Positions 27,149 to 33,777 of a stretch of 64,000 nucleotides of DNA are shown in pieces. Numbering within the stretch: position 1 is the first letter of the stretch; each line of letters opens with the position of its first letter. The notes below the pieces were generated by a model. That model ran no database searches, was not told the DNA's origin, and saw only the letters and a list, made by a program, of their open reading frames with translations. The stretch is taken from the NCBI RefSeq assembly GCF_029892105.1, contig NZ_JARZAJ010000015.1, positions 124,001 to 188,000 of the forward strand. Direction: 5' to 3'. The position numbers were made by a program, and so were the translations under genes. The DNA comes from Kitasatospora sp. GP82. Its GTDB lineage: Bacteria; Actinomycetota; Actinomycetes; Streptomycetales; Streptomycetaceae.

Positions 27149-27205
27149 GAATTCATATTCGGATATTGACGCTTCCCCGTCGCCGCCGCATATGATGAAT
27201 TCATC
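27149..27205 (+). promoter_or_regulatory. promoter of the Cys-rich ORF/tRNA-Cys unit with flanking repeats
   Basis: A -35 TTGACG (27166-27171) and -10 TATGAT (27191-27196) are separated by 19 bases in an unusually AT-rich patch. GAATTCAT occurs directly repeated at 27149-27156 and 27197-27204; the second copy forms the 12-bp palindrome GATGAATTCATC across the -10/+1 region. This looks like a regulated promoter with two operator half-sites. Transcription would begin near 27203. Confidence 0.6.
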
Positions 27206-27213
27206 GACGCGGC

Positions 27214-27232
27214 GCCCCGATCGAATCGGGGC
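27214..27232 (+). promoter_or_regulatory. leader hairpin before the Cys-rich ORF
   Basis: GCCCCGAT and ATCGGGGC form an 8-bp perfect stem with a three-base CGA loop, in the predicted 5' leader and nine bases before the AGGAG ribosome site. It may affect ribosome access or mRNA stability. Confidence 0.5.
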
Positions 27233-27252
27233 CGAAACGACAGGAGCAGGCC

Positions 27253-27333
27253 ATGAGCAGGAGGACGGCGAGCATCGCGACGCCGCGCACCTGTGCCGCT
27301 CGCTGTTGTTGTCGCGCCTGTTGCGCCTGCTAG
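27253..27333 (+). CDS. 26-residue cysteine-rich leader-like peptide
   Basis: ATG to TAG, 26 codons, with AGGAG six bases upstream of the ATG. The peptide starts MSRRTASIATPR and ends with a block holding seven Cys among the last thirteen residues (TCAARCCCRACCAC). Codons are a mix of TGT and TGC. It lies on the transcript of the promoter at 27166-27196, and a tRNA-Cys gene follows 84 bases after its stop on the same strand. Poly-Cys upstream ORFs are known in mycobacteria to sense charged tRNA-Cys through ribosome stalling, so a leader-peptide role is the leading idea. A metal-binding micropeptide is an alternative. Existence of the peptide is not proven. Confidence 0.5.
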   Translation: MSRRTASIATPRTCAARCCCRACCAC

Positions 27334-27417
27334 GGCCGTTGCATCTGTCAGGGCTGTTGCACCTGTTGCGCCCGATCATCCTCTTGCCCGGCACGGACCG
27401 AGTCCGTCGCCTGCCAC

Positions 27418-27492
27418 GGCCGTGTGCCCGAGTGGTTCAGGGAACCGCCTGCAAAGCGGTTTACACGGGTTCGATTCCCGTCATGGCCTCCA
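27418..27492 (+). tRNA. tRNA-Cys (GCA)
   Basis: A complete cloverleaf. The acceptor GGCCGTG pairs with CATGGCC, the D arm is CCCGAGTGGTTCAGGG, the anticodon stem ACCGC/GCGGT encloses the loop CTGCAAA with anticodon GCA at 27451-27453, and the T arm is ACGGGTTCGATTCCCGT. The 3' CCA is encoded. No other tRNA is adjacent. Confidence 0.97.
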
Positions 27493-27503
27493 TGCACCAC
27501 CTG

Positions 27504-27575
27504 CCGAATTACCGGTCGACGAATTGCCGCCGATCGGTAATTCGGTATTTCTTTTCGCCGAACGTCGCCCGAAAA
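27504..27575 (+). terminator. terminator of tRNA-Cys
   Basis: CCGAATTACCG (27504-27514) pairs perfectly with CGGTAATTCGG (27555-27565) over 11 bp, followed by the T-rich TATTTCTTTT. Confidence 0.8.
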
Positions 27576-27613
27576 AACAGCGTGGGGCGCACCCGAACTC
27601 GGGTGCGCCCCAC
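27572..27613 (-). terminator. terminator of the ESX-like operon
   Basis: A 15-bp perfect stem (27582-27596 with 27599-27613, two-base loop) is followed on the minus strand by six T. It ends the leftward ESX-like gene at 27677 and stands back to back with the tRNA terminator. Confidence 0.88.
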
Positions 27614-27614
27614 A

Positions 27615-27656
27615 CCTTGGCCTTGGCCCTGGCCTTGGCCCTGGCCTTGGCCCTGG
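27615..27656. repeat. 12-bp tandem repeat, 3.5 copies
   Basis: CCTTGGCCCTGG is repeated three times without change after a half copy, in the short gap between the terminator stem and the stop codon of the ESX-like gene. It is non-coding for any likely gene and may vary in copy number. Confidence 0.9.
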
Positions 27657-27676
27657 AGAGCCGGCTACTCGATCCG

Positions 27677-29254
27677 CTACTCGATCACCGGCGGGTTGGC
27701 CGAACCGCCGGTACGCCAGGTGTCCTCGTCCTCGACGAGGTAGTCCGGGCGGTTGCCGTTCTTGCCCTTCTTCTTGTTGCCCGCCGCGCCACCGGGAGCC
27801 CCGTGGGCACCCCCGGCACCCGGGGCACCGTTCTGGGCACGAGCCTTGCCCAGACCCGAACCGCCCTCGGTGAAGGCCCGCCCACTGGCGCCACCCGCAC
27901 GAGCACCGCCGATGGTACCGCCACTGCGCCGGACCAGACCGCTGCCGCTCTTGCCGGCCGCGCCCTTGCCACCCGCACCGGCACCGGCACCACCGTGCGC
28001 GCCGCCCATGCCGGACATACCCGGACGGCCCTGGCCGGCACCCGTACCCGCGGCGGAACCCGAACCCGCACCAGCACCGCCGACACCGCCACGCGAGGCA
28101 CCCGCGCCGGCACCCGTGCCACCGATGGACCCGGACCCCGGACGGCTGGTCGGAGCGGTCCTGCCACCGCCGAGACCGCCGCCGCCACCGAGGACTCCGC
28201 CGCCACCGAGACCGCCCGGAAGGCCACCGCCCGGCAGCCCACCGCCGTTGCCACTCGGCAGACCGCCGCCACCCGGCAGGCCACCACCGCCCGGCAGGCC
28301 ACCACCGGGCAGGCCGCCGCCAGGCAGCGTGCCGGTGCCCGGCTGGGGCAGCGTGGACGAGGGCGGGAGCGAGTCGATCCCGGTGTGACTGGGCGGAACG
28401 ATCGGCGAAGTCGGCATCCCCGGCAGCGGGTTGCCCGGCGTCCCCGGACCACCGGGGAGGCCCGAGTGCCCCGGCCCCGACGGAGCCGGGATGTGCGGCT
28501 GCTGGAACCCGGGACCCCCCGGGTTCACCCCACCGGCACCACCCGGATCCACCCCACCGGGACCACCCGAACCACCGGGGCCCGACGGGGACGGGTTGTG
28601 CGGCATGGGGGGCATCGGGGAGGGGGCGACACCGGGCGGGGTGGGGTTGTCGGGCTGGGGCGGGAAGCCCTCCTGCTTCGAATGACCATCCTGGACCGGC
28701 GGTGTGAGGTAGCTGGCAGCCTGGGTGTACTGCGGACCCAGCTGCTCCATGACGCCGATCGCGTACTGGTGCGAGATCTCGGTCGCCGACAGCTGGTCGT
28801 AGTTCTTGTTGACGGCGGTGAAACGGTCCATGCCGCCCGCCACGTCCGCCTTGAACTGTGCGTCGGAGCGGTCGCCGAGGTCACCCATGAACTTCAGCCC
28901 GCTGTCCAGGGAGCTGGGGACCTGGATCTGCTTCATCGTCTGGGCGGCCTGGTCCAGCGCGGTGCCGGCGAACTTCATCGCCCGGGAGGTGCTCCCGGCG
29001 TGGTCGGCCGTGCTCGTCATGCTGGTCTGGATGACCTGGGACCGCTTGACGAAGGCCTGGGAGGCGTCGCCCTCCCAGCTCTGGGTGGCGTGCTCAACCG
29101 CCTTCTGGAGTTCGTCGGCCGCGCTGCGGAGTTCCGTCTCGACGCTCTGCCAGTGGTCGCTGACCTCCGAGACCCGCCCGGGGTTGGAGCTCGCGAGCAT
29201 CTGCTTGAGCGGGACAAGGTCGTACTGCTCGAAGTTCGTCTTCTCGCCGGCCAT
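27677..29254 (-). CDS. WXG100-type secretion substrate with long Gly/Pro-rich tail
   Basis: A 525-residue protein. Residues 1-~185 are helical, with QSWEGDASQAF supplying the Trp-x-Gly turn of type VII substrates. From ~190 to ~490 the chain is extremely Gly/Pro-rich (PGGVDPGGAGG, LPGGGLPGG repeats). The end, DYLVEDEDTWRTGG, is a conserved acidic motif of this Streptomyces family. It shares a one-base stop/start overlap with the small upstream gene, typical of co-secreted ESX pairs. It may be a cell-surface structural or adhesive component; this is inference. Confidence 0.85.
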   Translation of the reverse strand: MAGEKTNFEQYDLVPLKQMLASSNPGRVSEVSDHWQSVETELRSAADELQKAVEHATQSWEGDASQAFVKRSQVIQTSMTSTADHAGSTSRAMKFAGTALDQAAQTMKQIQVPSSLDSGLKFMGDLGDRSDAQFKADVAGGMDRFTAVNKNYDQLSATEISHQYAIGVMEQLGPQYTQAASYLTPPVQDGHSKQEGFPPQPDNPTPPGVAPSPMPPMPHNPSPSGPGGSGGPGGVDPGGAGGVNPGGPGFQQPHIPAPSGPGHSGLPGGPGTPGNPLPGMPTSPIVPPSHTGIDSLPPSSTLPQPGTGTLPGGGLPGGGLPGGGGLPGGGGLPSGNGGGLPGGGLPGGLGGGGVLGGGGGLGGGRTAPTSRPGSGSIGGTGAGAGASRGGVGGAGAGSGSAAGTGAGQGRPGMSGMGGAHGGAGAGAGGKGAAGKSGSGLVRRSGGTIGGARAGGASGRAFTEGGSGLGKARAQNGAPGAGGAHGAPGGAAGNKKKGKNGNRPDYLVEDEDTWRTGGSANPPVIE

Positions 29255-29580
29255 CAGACAGACCCCTCCTGCTGCTTCATCTTGGCACTCTGCGCCTCGT
29301 CGTCGTTCCGGTAGGCGTCGTTGACCGCCTTGGTCTTGTCACCGAAGTCGTTGATCAAGGAGTCCAGGTCCGAGATCATCCCGGCCAGGAACTGCTGCAT
29401 ACCGTCGTGCGCCGAGTGGAGCGTCTGCGCCTCGGCGAAGTCGCCGCCAAGATCGTTGCGCGAGATGACGGTGTTGTACTTGGACTTGTTCGCGGTCTGG
29501 CCAAGGTTCTGCTGAAGGGCCCGCAGTCGCCTGACGACCGCCTCCAACTCGCTTGTATCTACCCGGAATCCGCTGGACAT
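29254..29580 (-). CDS. ESX-like small partner protein
   Basis: A 108-residue all-helical protein (FRVDTSELEAVVRRLRALQQ, then LHSAHDGMQQFLAGMISDLD). There is no strict WXG, but size, helical pattern and position match ESAT-6-like partners. Its stop overlaps the start of the larger WXG100-type protein, and a GGGGGAGAG ribosome site precedes its ATG. The two probably form a heterodimer for type VII export. Confidence 0.82.
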   Translation of the reverse strand: MSSGFRVDTSELEAVVRRLRALQQNLGQTANKSKYNTVISRNDLGGDFAEAQTLHSAHDGMQQFLAGMISDLDSLINDFGDKTKAVNDAYRNDDEAQSAKMKQQEGSV

Positions 29581-29723
29581 GCGGCTCTCTCCCCCTGGAG
29601 TGTCGATGCTTCCCCGTCTGGCACTGGCTCCGGCGGGTGGTAATGGTGCCCGAATGCCCGGGCGACAGCTTGATGGCTAGGGCGTTCGATGGTAGCGCTT
29701 ACTCTCTGGGTGCTGACACACCC

Positions 29724-31115
29724 TCAGCGCTGCTGGTTCCCACCCTGGCCGTACGGGTTGTTCTGGTGCGGCTGCTGCGGCGGGTAGCCGGGCGGCGGAA
29801 CCTGGTTGCCGTAGGGCTGCTGCGGCTGGTTCGGGTACGGCGGCTGGCCCTGCTGCGGCCACGCGGGCGGTGTGCCGTAGGGCTGCTGGGAGCCGTAGGC
29901 GGGAGGCTGGGCAGCGGCCTTGCGGCGGCGGGAGACGACCACGATCACCGCGATCAGACCGGCCAGCAGGACGACACCGACACCGGCGGCGTAGAGCACG
30001 GTGGAGGCGGTCGAGTTCGACTTGATCACTGGCGGTTGCGCGACGGGCCCAGGGCCGACTACCCCCGGGCTGCTAGTACCAGAAGCCGTTGCGGCGGGCG
30101 TCTTTGTAGCACTCGCTGTGTCACCGGCACCATCGGGCTTGGCAAGCGGACCCTGGGCCGAACCGTCTGGAATGTCCTGGGTCAGCGCCTCGTACGGCCG
30201 GATGATGCCGTATCCGTAGTGCTGGTCGGGAAGCTTGGATGCCTGCAGTCCAGCCGGAACGTACGCCGACTTCGCCAACCGGTTTACCACCTGGCCAGCC
30301 GTCAGATTGGGGAATTTCGCCCGGATGAGGGCTGCGGCAGCAGACACGTAGGCGGTAGATCCAGAAGTGCCGTCACCGATGCAGTACTGGCCTCCACTAC
30401 AGCTCCCAGCGCCGACGATCCGCGTCCCAGGAGCTGATAGAAGCACTTCCGGGCCGTAGTTCGACTGGGACCAGATCTTGCGGTCCTGATCCGATGCGCC
30501 GACCGCGAGGACCCCCGGGTACCTCGCGGGGTAATCCACAGGAGTGACCCCGTTGTTCCCGGTCGCCGCCACGATCAGTACATCGTGCTTGGCTGCATAG
30601 GCCACCGCATCGGCCATCTGAGCATCCGGCATTGTGCCACCGATGGACATATTAATGATCTTGGCGTTATGATCCACGGCCCATTTGATGTCTTCGGCAT
30701 CAGCGCTTCTGTCACTCGCGTCCGCCTTGTAGATCGGCAGGACCTTTGCGCCTGGCGCCAACCCGAGCGCGCCCTCCGCGTTTCCGGCACCGTGGCCATG
30801 GCCCACGATGGCGCTGGCCATACTGGTGCCGTGCGGATCGGTCGGGTGGGCGTTGAGGCCCTTGCCGCTCGGGTCGTAACCGTCCAGCACCTGCCCTGTC
30901 AGGTCAGGGTGGCTGGCGTCCACTCCGCTGTCGATGACCGCGACGATGACGCCGTCACCCTGGCTCACCGACCAGACCTTCTGCAGGTCGAAGTACTGGT
31001 TCGGCCACTGCGCGTCGCGGACCTGGTCCGCGCTCGCGATGGGGGTGGCGGTCAGGAGGAGGCCGCCGGCCAGTGTGGTGGCGCCGAGTGCGCGCATGGT
31101 CCTGCTGAGCGTCAT
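29724..31115 (-). CDS. mycP: mycosin, type VII secretion subtilisin-like protease
   Basis: A 463-residue protein. A signal peptide (about 1-29, ending TPIASA) is followed by an S8 domain with Asp (VAVIDSGVDASHPDL), His (DPHGTSMASAI), oxyanion Asn (AATGNNG) and Ser (GDGTSGSTAYVSA). After a Thr/Ala/Pro linker, one membrane helix (about 365-390) and a Gln/Pro/Tyr-rich cytoplasmic tail follow. This is the architecture of mycosins, which are needed for type VII secretion. It is 143 bases downstream of the ESX-like pair's start; no EccB/C/D/E gene is in the window, so the secretion machine is encoded elsewhere. Confidence 0.9.
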   Translation of the reverse strand: MTLSRTMRALGATTLAGGLLLTATPIASADQVRDAQWPNQYFDLQKVWSVSQGDGVIVAVIDSGVDASHPDLTGQVLDGYDPSGKGLNAHPTDPHGTSMASAIVGHGHGAGNAEGALGLAPGAKVLPIYKADASDRSADAEDIKWAVDHNAKIINMSIGGTMPDAQMADAVAYAAKHDVLIVAATGNNGVTPVDYPARYPGVLAVGASDQDRKIWSQSNYGPEVLLSAPGTRIVGAGSCSGGQYCIGDGTSGSTAYVSAAAALIRAKFPNLTAGQVVNRLAKSAYVPAGLQASKLPDQHYGYGIIRPYEALTQDIPDGSAQGPLAKPDGAGDTASATKTPAATASGTSSPGVVGPGPVAQPPVIKSNSTASTVLYAAGVGVVLLAGLIAVIVVVSRRRKAAAQPPAYGSQQPYGTPPAWPQQGQPPYPNQPQQPYGNQVPPPGYPPQQPHQNNPYGQGGNQQR

Positions 31116-31286
31116 CGCTTCCCCGTCACCCCGTCAGTAGACATCCGAAGTCCGCCTGTACCGGCGTGAGTACAAGCAGACGGCGCTTCGATCGTATCGC
31201 CCGCCGAGCCGGAACGGGGCAGGGGCCCACGGCTCTGCACGGCTTCTGCACGCCGTAGTTGGCTCACCATCGGCGGGTGCCGCGGC

Positions 31287-33623
31287 TCAGCCGACGGTGG
31301 CGTCCTCCGGCAGGATCGGGAGCCGTCCGACCGGCAGGCCGGTGGCGGCGCGTACGGCTGCGGCGACGGCCGCCGGGGCGACCACTGCGGGTACGGCGCT
31401 GACGGCCTTGGCGCCGAAGGTGGCGACGACGTCGCGTTCCTCCAGCAGGGCGGCGATCCTGACGTCGGGTGTGTCGAGAGCCGTCGGCAGGCGGTAGCCG
31501 GTGAGGGAGGGGTTGAGGATGCGGCCGCCCTCGGTGCGGAGGTCTTCGAGGAGGGCCAGGCCGATGCTCTGGGCGACCGCGGCCTCGATGCGGTCCTCGA
31601 TCTGGCGCGGGTTGAGGGCGCGGCCGACGTCCTGGGCCACCGTCACATCGACGACCCGGACGGCGCCGAGCTCGATGTCGACGTCCACCACCGCGCGCAT
31701 GGCGCAGAAGGCGATGGAGACGAAGGCGTCGCCCTGCCCGGACTCGTCCAGGGGCTCGGTGGGGTGGGGGCGGCACTGGGCGGTCGCCCACAGCTCCTTG
31801 CCCTCCAGGGCCTCGCTGACCGGCATCCCGAGGACCCCGTCGTACGAGCTGATCTTGCCGTCGGCGATCGTGAGGAGTTCGACCGACATGCCGAAGTTGG
31901 CTGCGATCGGCTGGAGCAGCTGGTGGCGGACCATCAGCGCGGCGCGCTCCACCGCACCGCCCGACACCCAGGTGTGCCGCCCGCGCGCGGACGGGCCCGC
32001 GGCCGACTGGTCGCTGTCCACCGGTGCGATGTAGACCTCGGAGACGCCCAGCACCGACTGGACGATCTGGCGGGCCAGCGTCGCGAAGCCCTGTCCGGAG
32101 TCGACGGCGGCGCAGATGACGGTCGCGTGGTCGCCGCTGACCCGCACCGTGGCGGTGGAGACCTCGTCCTCGCCCTCCGCGCCGAGCATGTGCACCATGC
32201 CGAGGGCGTAGCCGATGCCGCGCCGCACGGCGGCGGGGTCACCGGCACCGCCGGGGCCGCCGGGCAGCAGCCAGTCGGCCTCGGGGTCGTCGAGCGGCAG
32301 GGCGGGCAGCGGGGAGTCGGCGATCGCGTCCAGCAGGGCGGCGACCGGGGCGGGGCAGGTGACGGCCTGCCCGGTGGGCATCGGGTCACCGGTGGCCATG
32401 GCGTTGCGGCGGCGGATCTCCAGCGGGTCGACGCCCAACTGTGCGGCCAGCTGGTCGAGTTGGGACTCGTAGGCGAAGCAGGTCTGCAGGGCGCCCTCGC
32501 CGCGCATCCGCCCGGCGGGCGGGTTGTTGGTGCGGACGGCCCAGGCGTCCACGAAGACGTTCGGGCACACATAGGGCCCGACCGAGAAGGCGGCGGCGGC
32601 GGCCAGTGCCTCCGCCGAGACGTCGGCGTACGCGCCGCCGTCCAGCAGGATCTGGGCCTCGACCTTGACCAACCGGCCCTCGGCGTCCGCGTGGTGGCGG
32701 TAGCGCAGCAGGGCGGGGTGGCGGCTGGTGTGGGCGTGGAAGGACTCCTCGCGGGTGAGGGTCATCTTCACGGGACGGCCGGTGCGCAGCGCGAGCAGCG
32801 CGAGGGTGACCTGGAAGGAGAGGTCCTCGCGGTCGGTGGTGGCACCGGGCACGCCGGTGACGACCAGCCGGACCCGGTCGGGTTCGAGGCCGAGGCAGGC
32901 GGCGGTGCGGTCGCGGTCGCCGTGCGGATCGGTGGAGGAGAGGTGGAGTTCGACGCCGCCGTCCGGGCGGGGTACGGCCAGTCCGGCCTCGGCGCCGAGT
33001 GGGGCCGGGTCCTGGCGGCCGACCTGGTAGAGACCCTCGACGATGATCTCGCCGACGGCCTCGGGGTCGCCGGTGCGCAGCGGCAGGTGCCGGAAGAGGT
33101 TGCCCTCGGGGTGCAGCGGTGGGACGTTGAACGACTGCTCGGGGTCCGTGACCACTTCCAGCAGCTCGTACTCGACCCGGATCGAGGCGGCGGCGAGCCT
33201 CGCGGTGTCGGGGTGGTCGGCGGCGACGGCGGCGACCGGCTCACCGTGGTGGCGGACCACGCCGGAGGCGAGGATCGGCCGGTCGGCGACGATCGGACCC
33301 GACGGCGCGCCGTCGGGGATGCCTTCGGGGCCGAGGGGCAGGTCGGCGGCGGTGACCACGGCGTGCACACCGGGGAGGGCGAGCGCGGGGGTGGTGTCGA
33401 TGGCGACGATCCGCGCGTGCGGGTGCGGCGAACGCAGGACGGCACCCCAGAGCAGGCCCTCGGCCCACAGGTCGGCGGCATAGGGATAGATGCCGAGCGC
33501 CTTGGGGAGGGCGTCGTTGCGCAGGGCCGAGCCACCGAGGCCGAAGGGCTCGGCGCCCTGCGCCTCCTCGGCGCCGGCCGGCGAGAGTTCGGCCGGCGAG
33601 GAGATGTCGGTCGGCGAGCTCAT
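31287..33623 (-). CDS. xanthine dehydrogenase family, molybdopterin-binding subunit
   Basis: A 778-residue protein from ATG 33623, which overlaps the stop of a mini-ORF. The N-terminal a/b hammerhead domain (AVLRSPHPHARIVAIDTTPA, VVTAADLPLG) is followed by the molybdopterin-binding domain (TNNPPAGRMRGEGALQTCFA, VDSGQGFATLARQIVQSVLG, DVGRALNPRQIEDRIEAAVA). Length is normal. The usual GAKGVGE segment that holds the catalytic Glu reads FGAKAVSAVPAV here, so the Glu appears to be Ala. It is the third subunit of an operon with FAD and 2Fe-2S subunits. The substrate may be a purine or another heterocycle or aldehyde. Confidence 0.88.
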   Translation of the reverse strand: MSSPTDISSPAELSPAGAEEAQGAEPFGLGGSALRNDALPKALGIYPYAADLWAEGLLWGAVLRSPHPHARIVAIDTTPALALPGVHAVVTAADLPLGPEGIPDGAPSGPIVADRPILASGVVRHHGEPVAAVAADHPDTARLAAASIRVEYELLEVVTDPEQSFNVPPLHPEGNLFRHLPLRTGDPEAVGEIIVEGLYQVGRQDPAPLGAEAGLAVPRPDGGVELHLSSTDPHGDRDRTAACLGLEPDRVRLVVTGVPGATTDREDLSFQVTLALLALRTGRPVKMTLTREESFHAHTSRHPALLRYRHHADAEGRLVKVEAQILLDGGAYADVSAEALAAAAAFSVGPYVCPNVFVDAWAVRTNNPPAGRMRGEGALQTCFAYESQLDQLAAQLGVDPLEIRRRNAMATGDPMPTGQAVTCPAPVAALLDAIADSPLPALPLDDPEADWLLPGGPGGAGDPAAVRRGIGYALGMVHMLGAEGEDEVSTATVRVSGDHATVICAAVDSGQGFATLARQIVQSVLGVSEVYIAPVDSDQSAAGPSARGRHTWVSGGAVERAALMVRHQLLQPIAANFGMSVELLTIADGKISSYDGVLGMPVSEALEGKELWATAQCRPHPTEPLDESGQGDAFVSIAFCAMRAVVDVDIELGAVRVVDVTVAQDVGRALNPRQIEDRIEAAVAQSIGLALLEDLRTEGGRILNPSLTGYRLPTALDTPDVRIAALLEERDVVATFGAKAVSAVPAVVAPAAVAAAVRAATGLPVGRLPILPEDATVG

Positions 33624-33700
33624 GCGTCCACCTCGCTGCGCTCGGTGTTCGCTTCGCTCAATGCGCACCCCTCAATGATTCGCTCGCTCCGCTCGCTCAT
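33620..33700 (-). CDS. mini-ORF 2 of a tandem pair in the xanthine dehydrogenase operon
   Basis: A 26-codon frame whose start overlaps the stop of mini-ORF 1 and whose TGA overlaps the ATG of the molybdopterin subunit (ATGA both times). The peptide begins MSERSERIIE and ends GCALSEANTERSEVDA. It is 77 bp downstream of a near-identical copy. The DNA resembles a Streptomyces intergenic repeat rich in GAGCGNAGCGAG, so it may be a repeat that preserves translational coupling rather than a functional peptide. Confidence 0.5.
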   Translation of the reverse strand: MSERSERIIEGCALSEANTERSEVDA

Positions 33701-33777
33701 GCGTCCACCTCGCTACGGCCGGTGTTCGCTTCGCTCAACGCGCACCCGTCAACAATTCGCTCGCATCGCTTGCTCAT
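33697..33777 (-). CDS. mini-ORF 1 of the tandem pair
   Basis: A 26-codon frame starting in the ATGA that ends the 2Fe-2S subunit gene. The peptide begins MSKRCERIVD and ends GCALSEANTGRSEVDA. It differs from mini-ORF 2 at seven positions, and several DNA differences are silent. Frame, length and both overlaps are preserved in both copies, which suggests selection for coupling or for the peptide. Confidence 0.5.
   Translation of the reverse strand: MSKRCERIVDGCALSEANTGRSEVDA

Noticed and set aside
27418-27580. Integrated element attachment site at tRNA-Cys
   Set aside because: No integrase gene and no duplicated tRNA 3' end were seen on either side within the window.
27615-27656. CRISPR-like repeat array
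   Set aside because: The repeats are 12 bp and directly adjacent with no spacers; the same holds for the repeats at 44588-44635 and 4427-4480.
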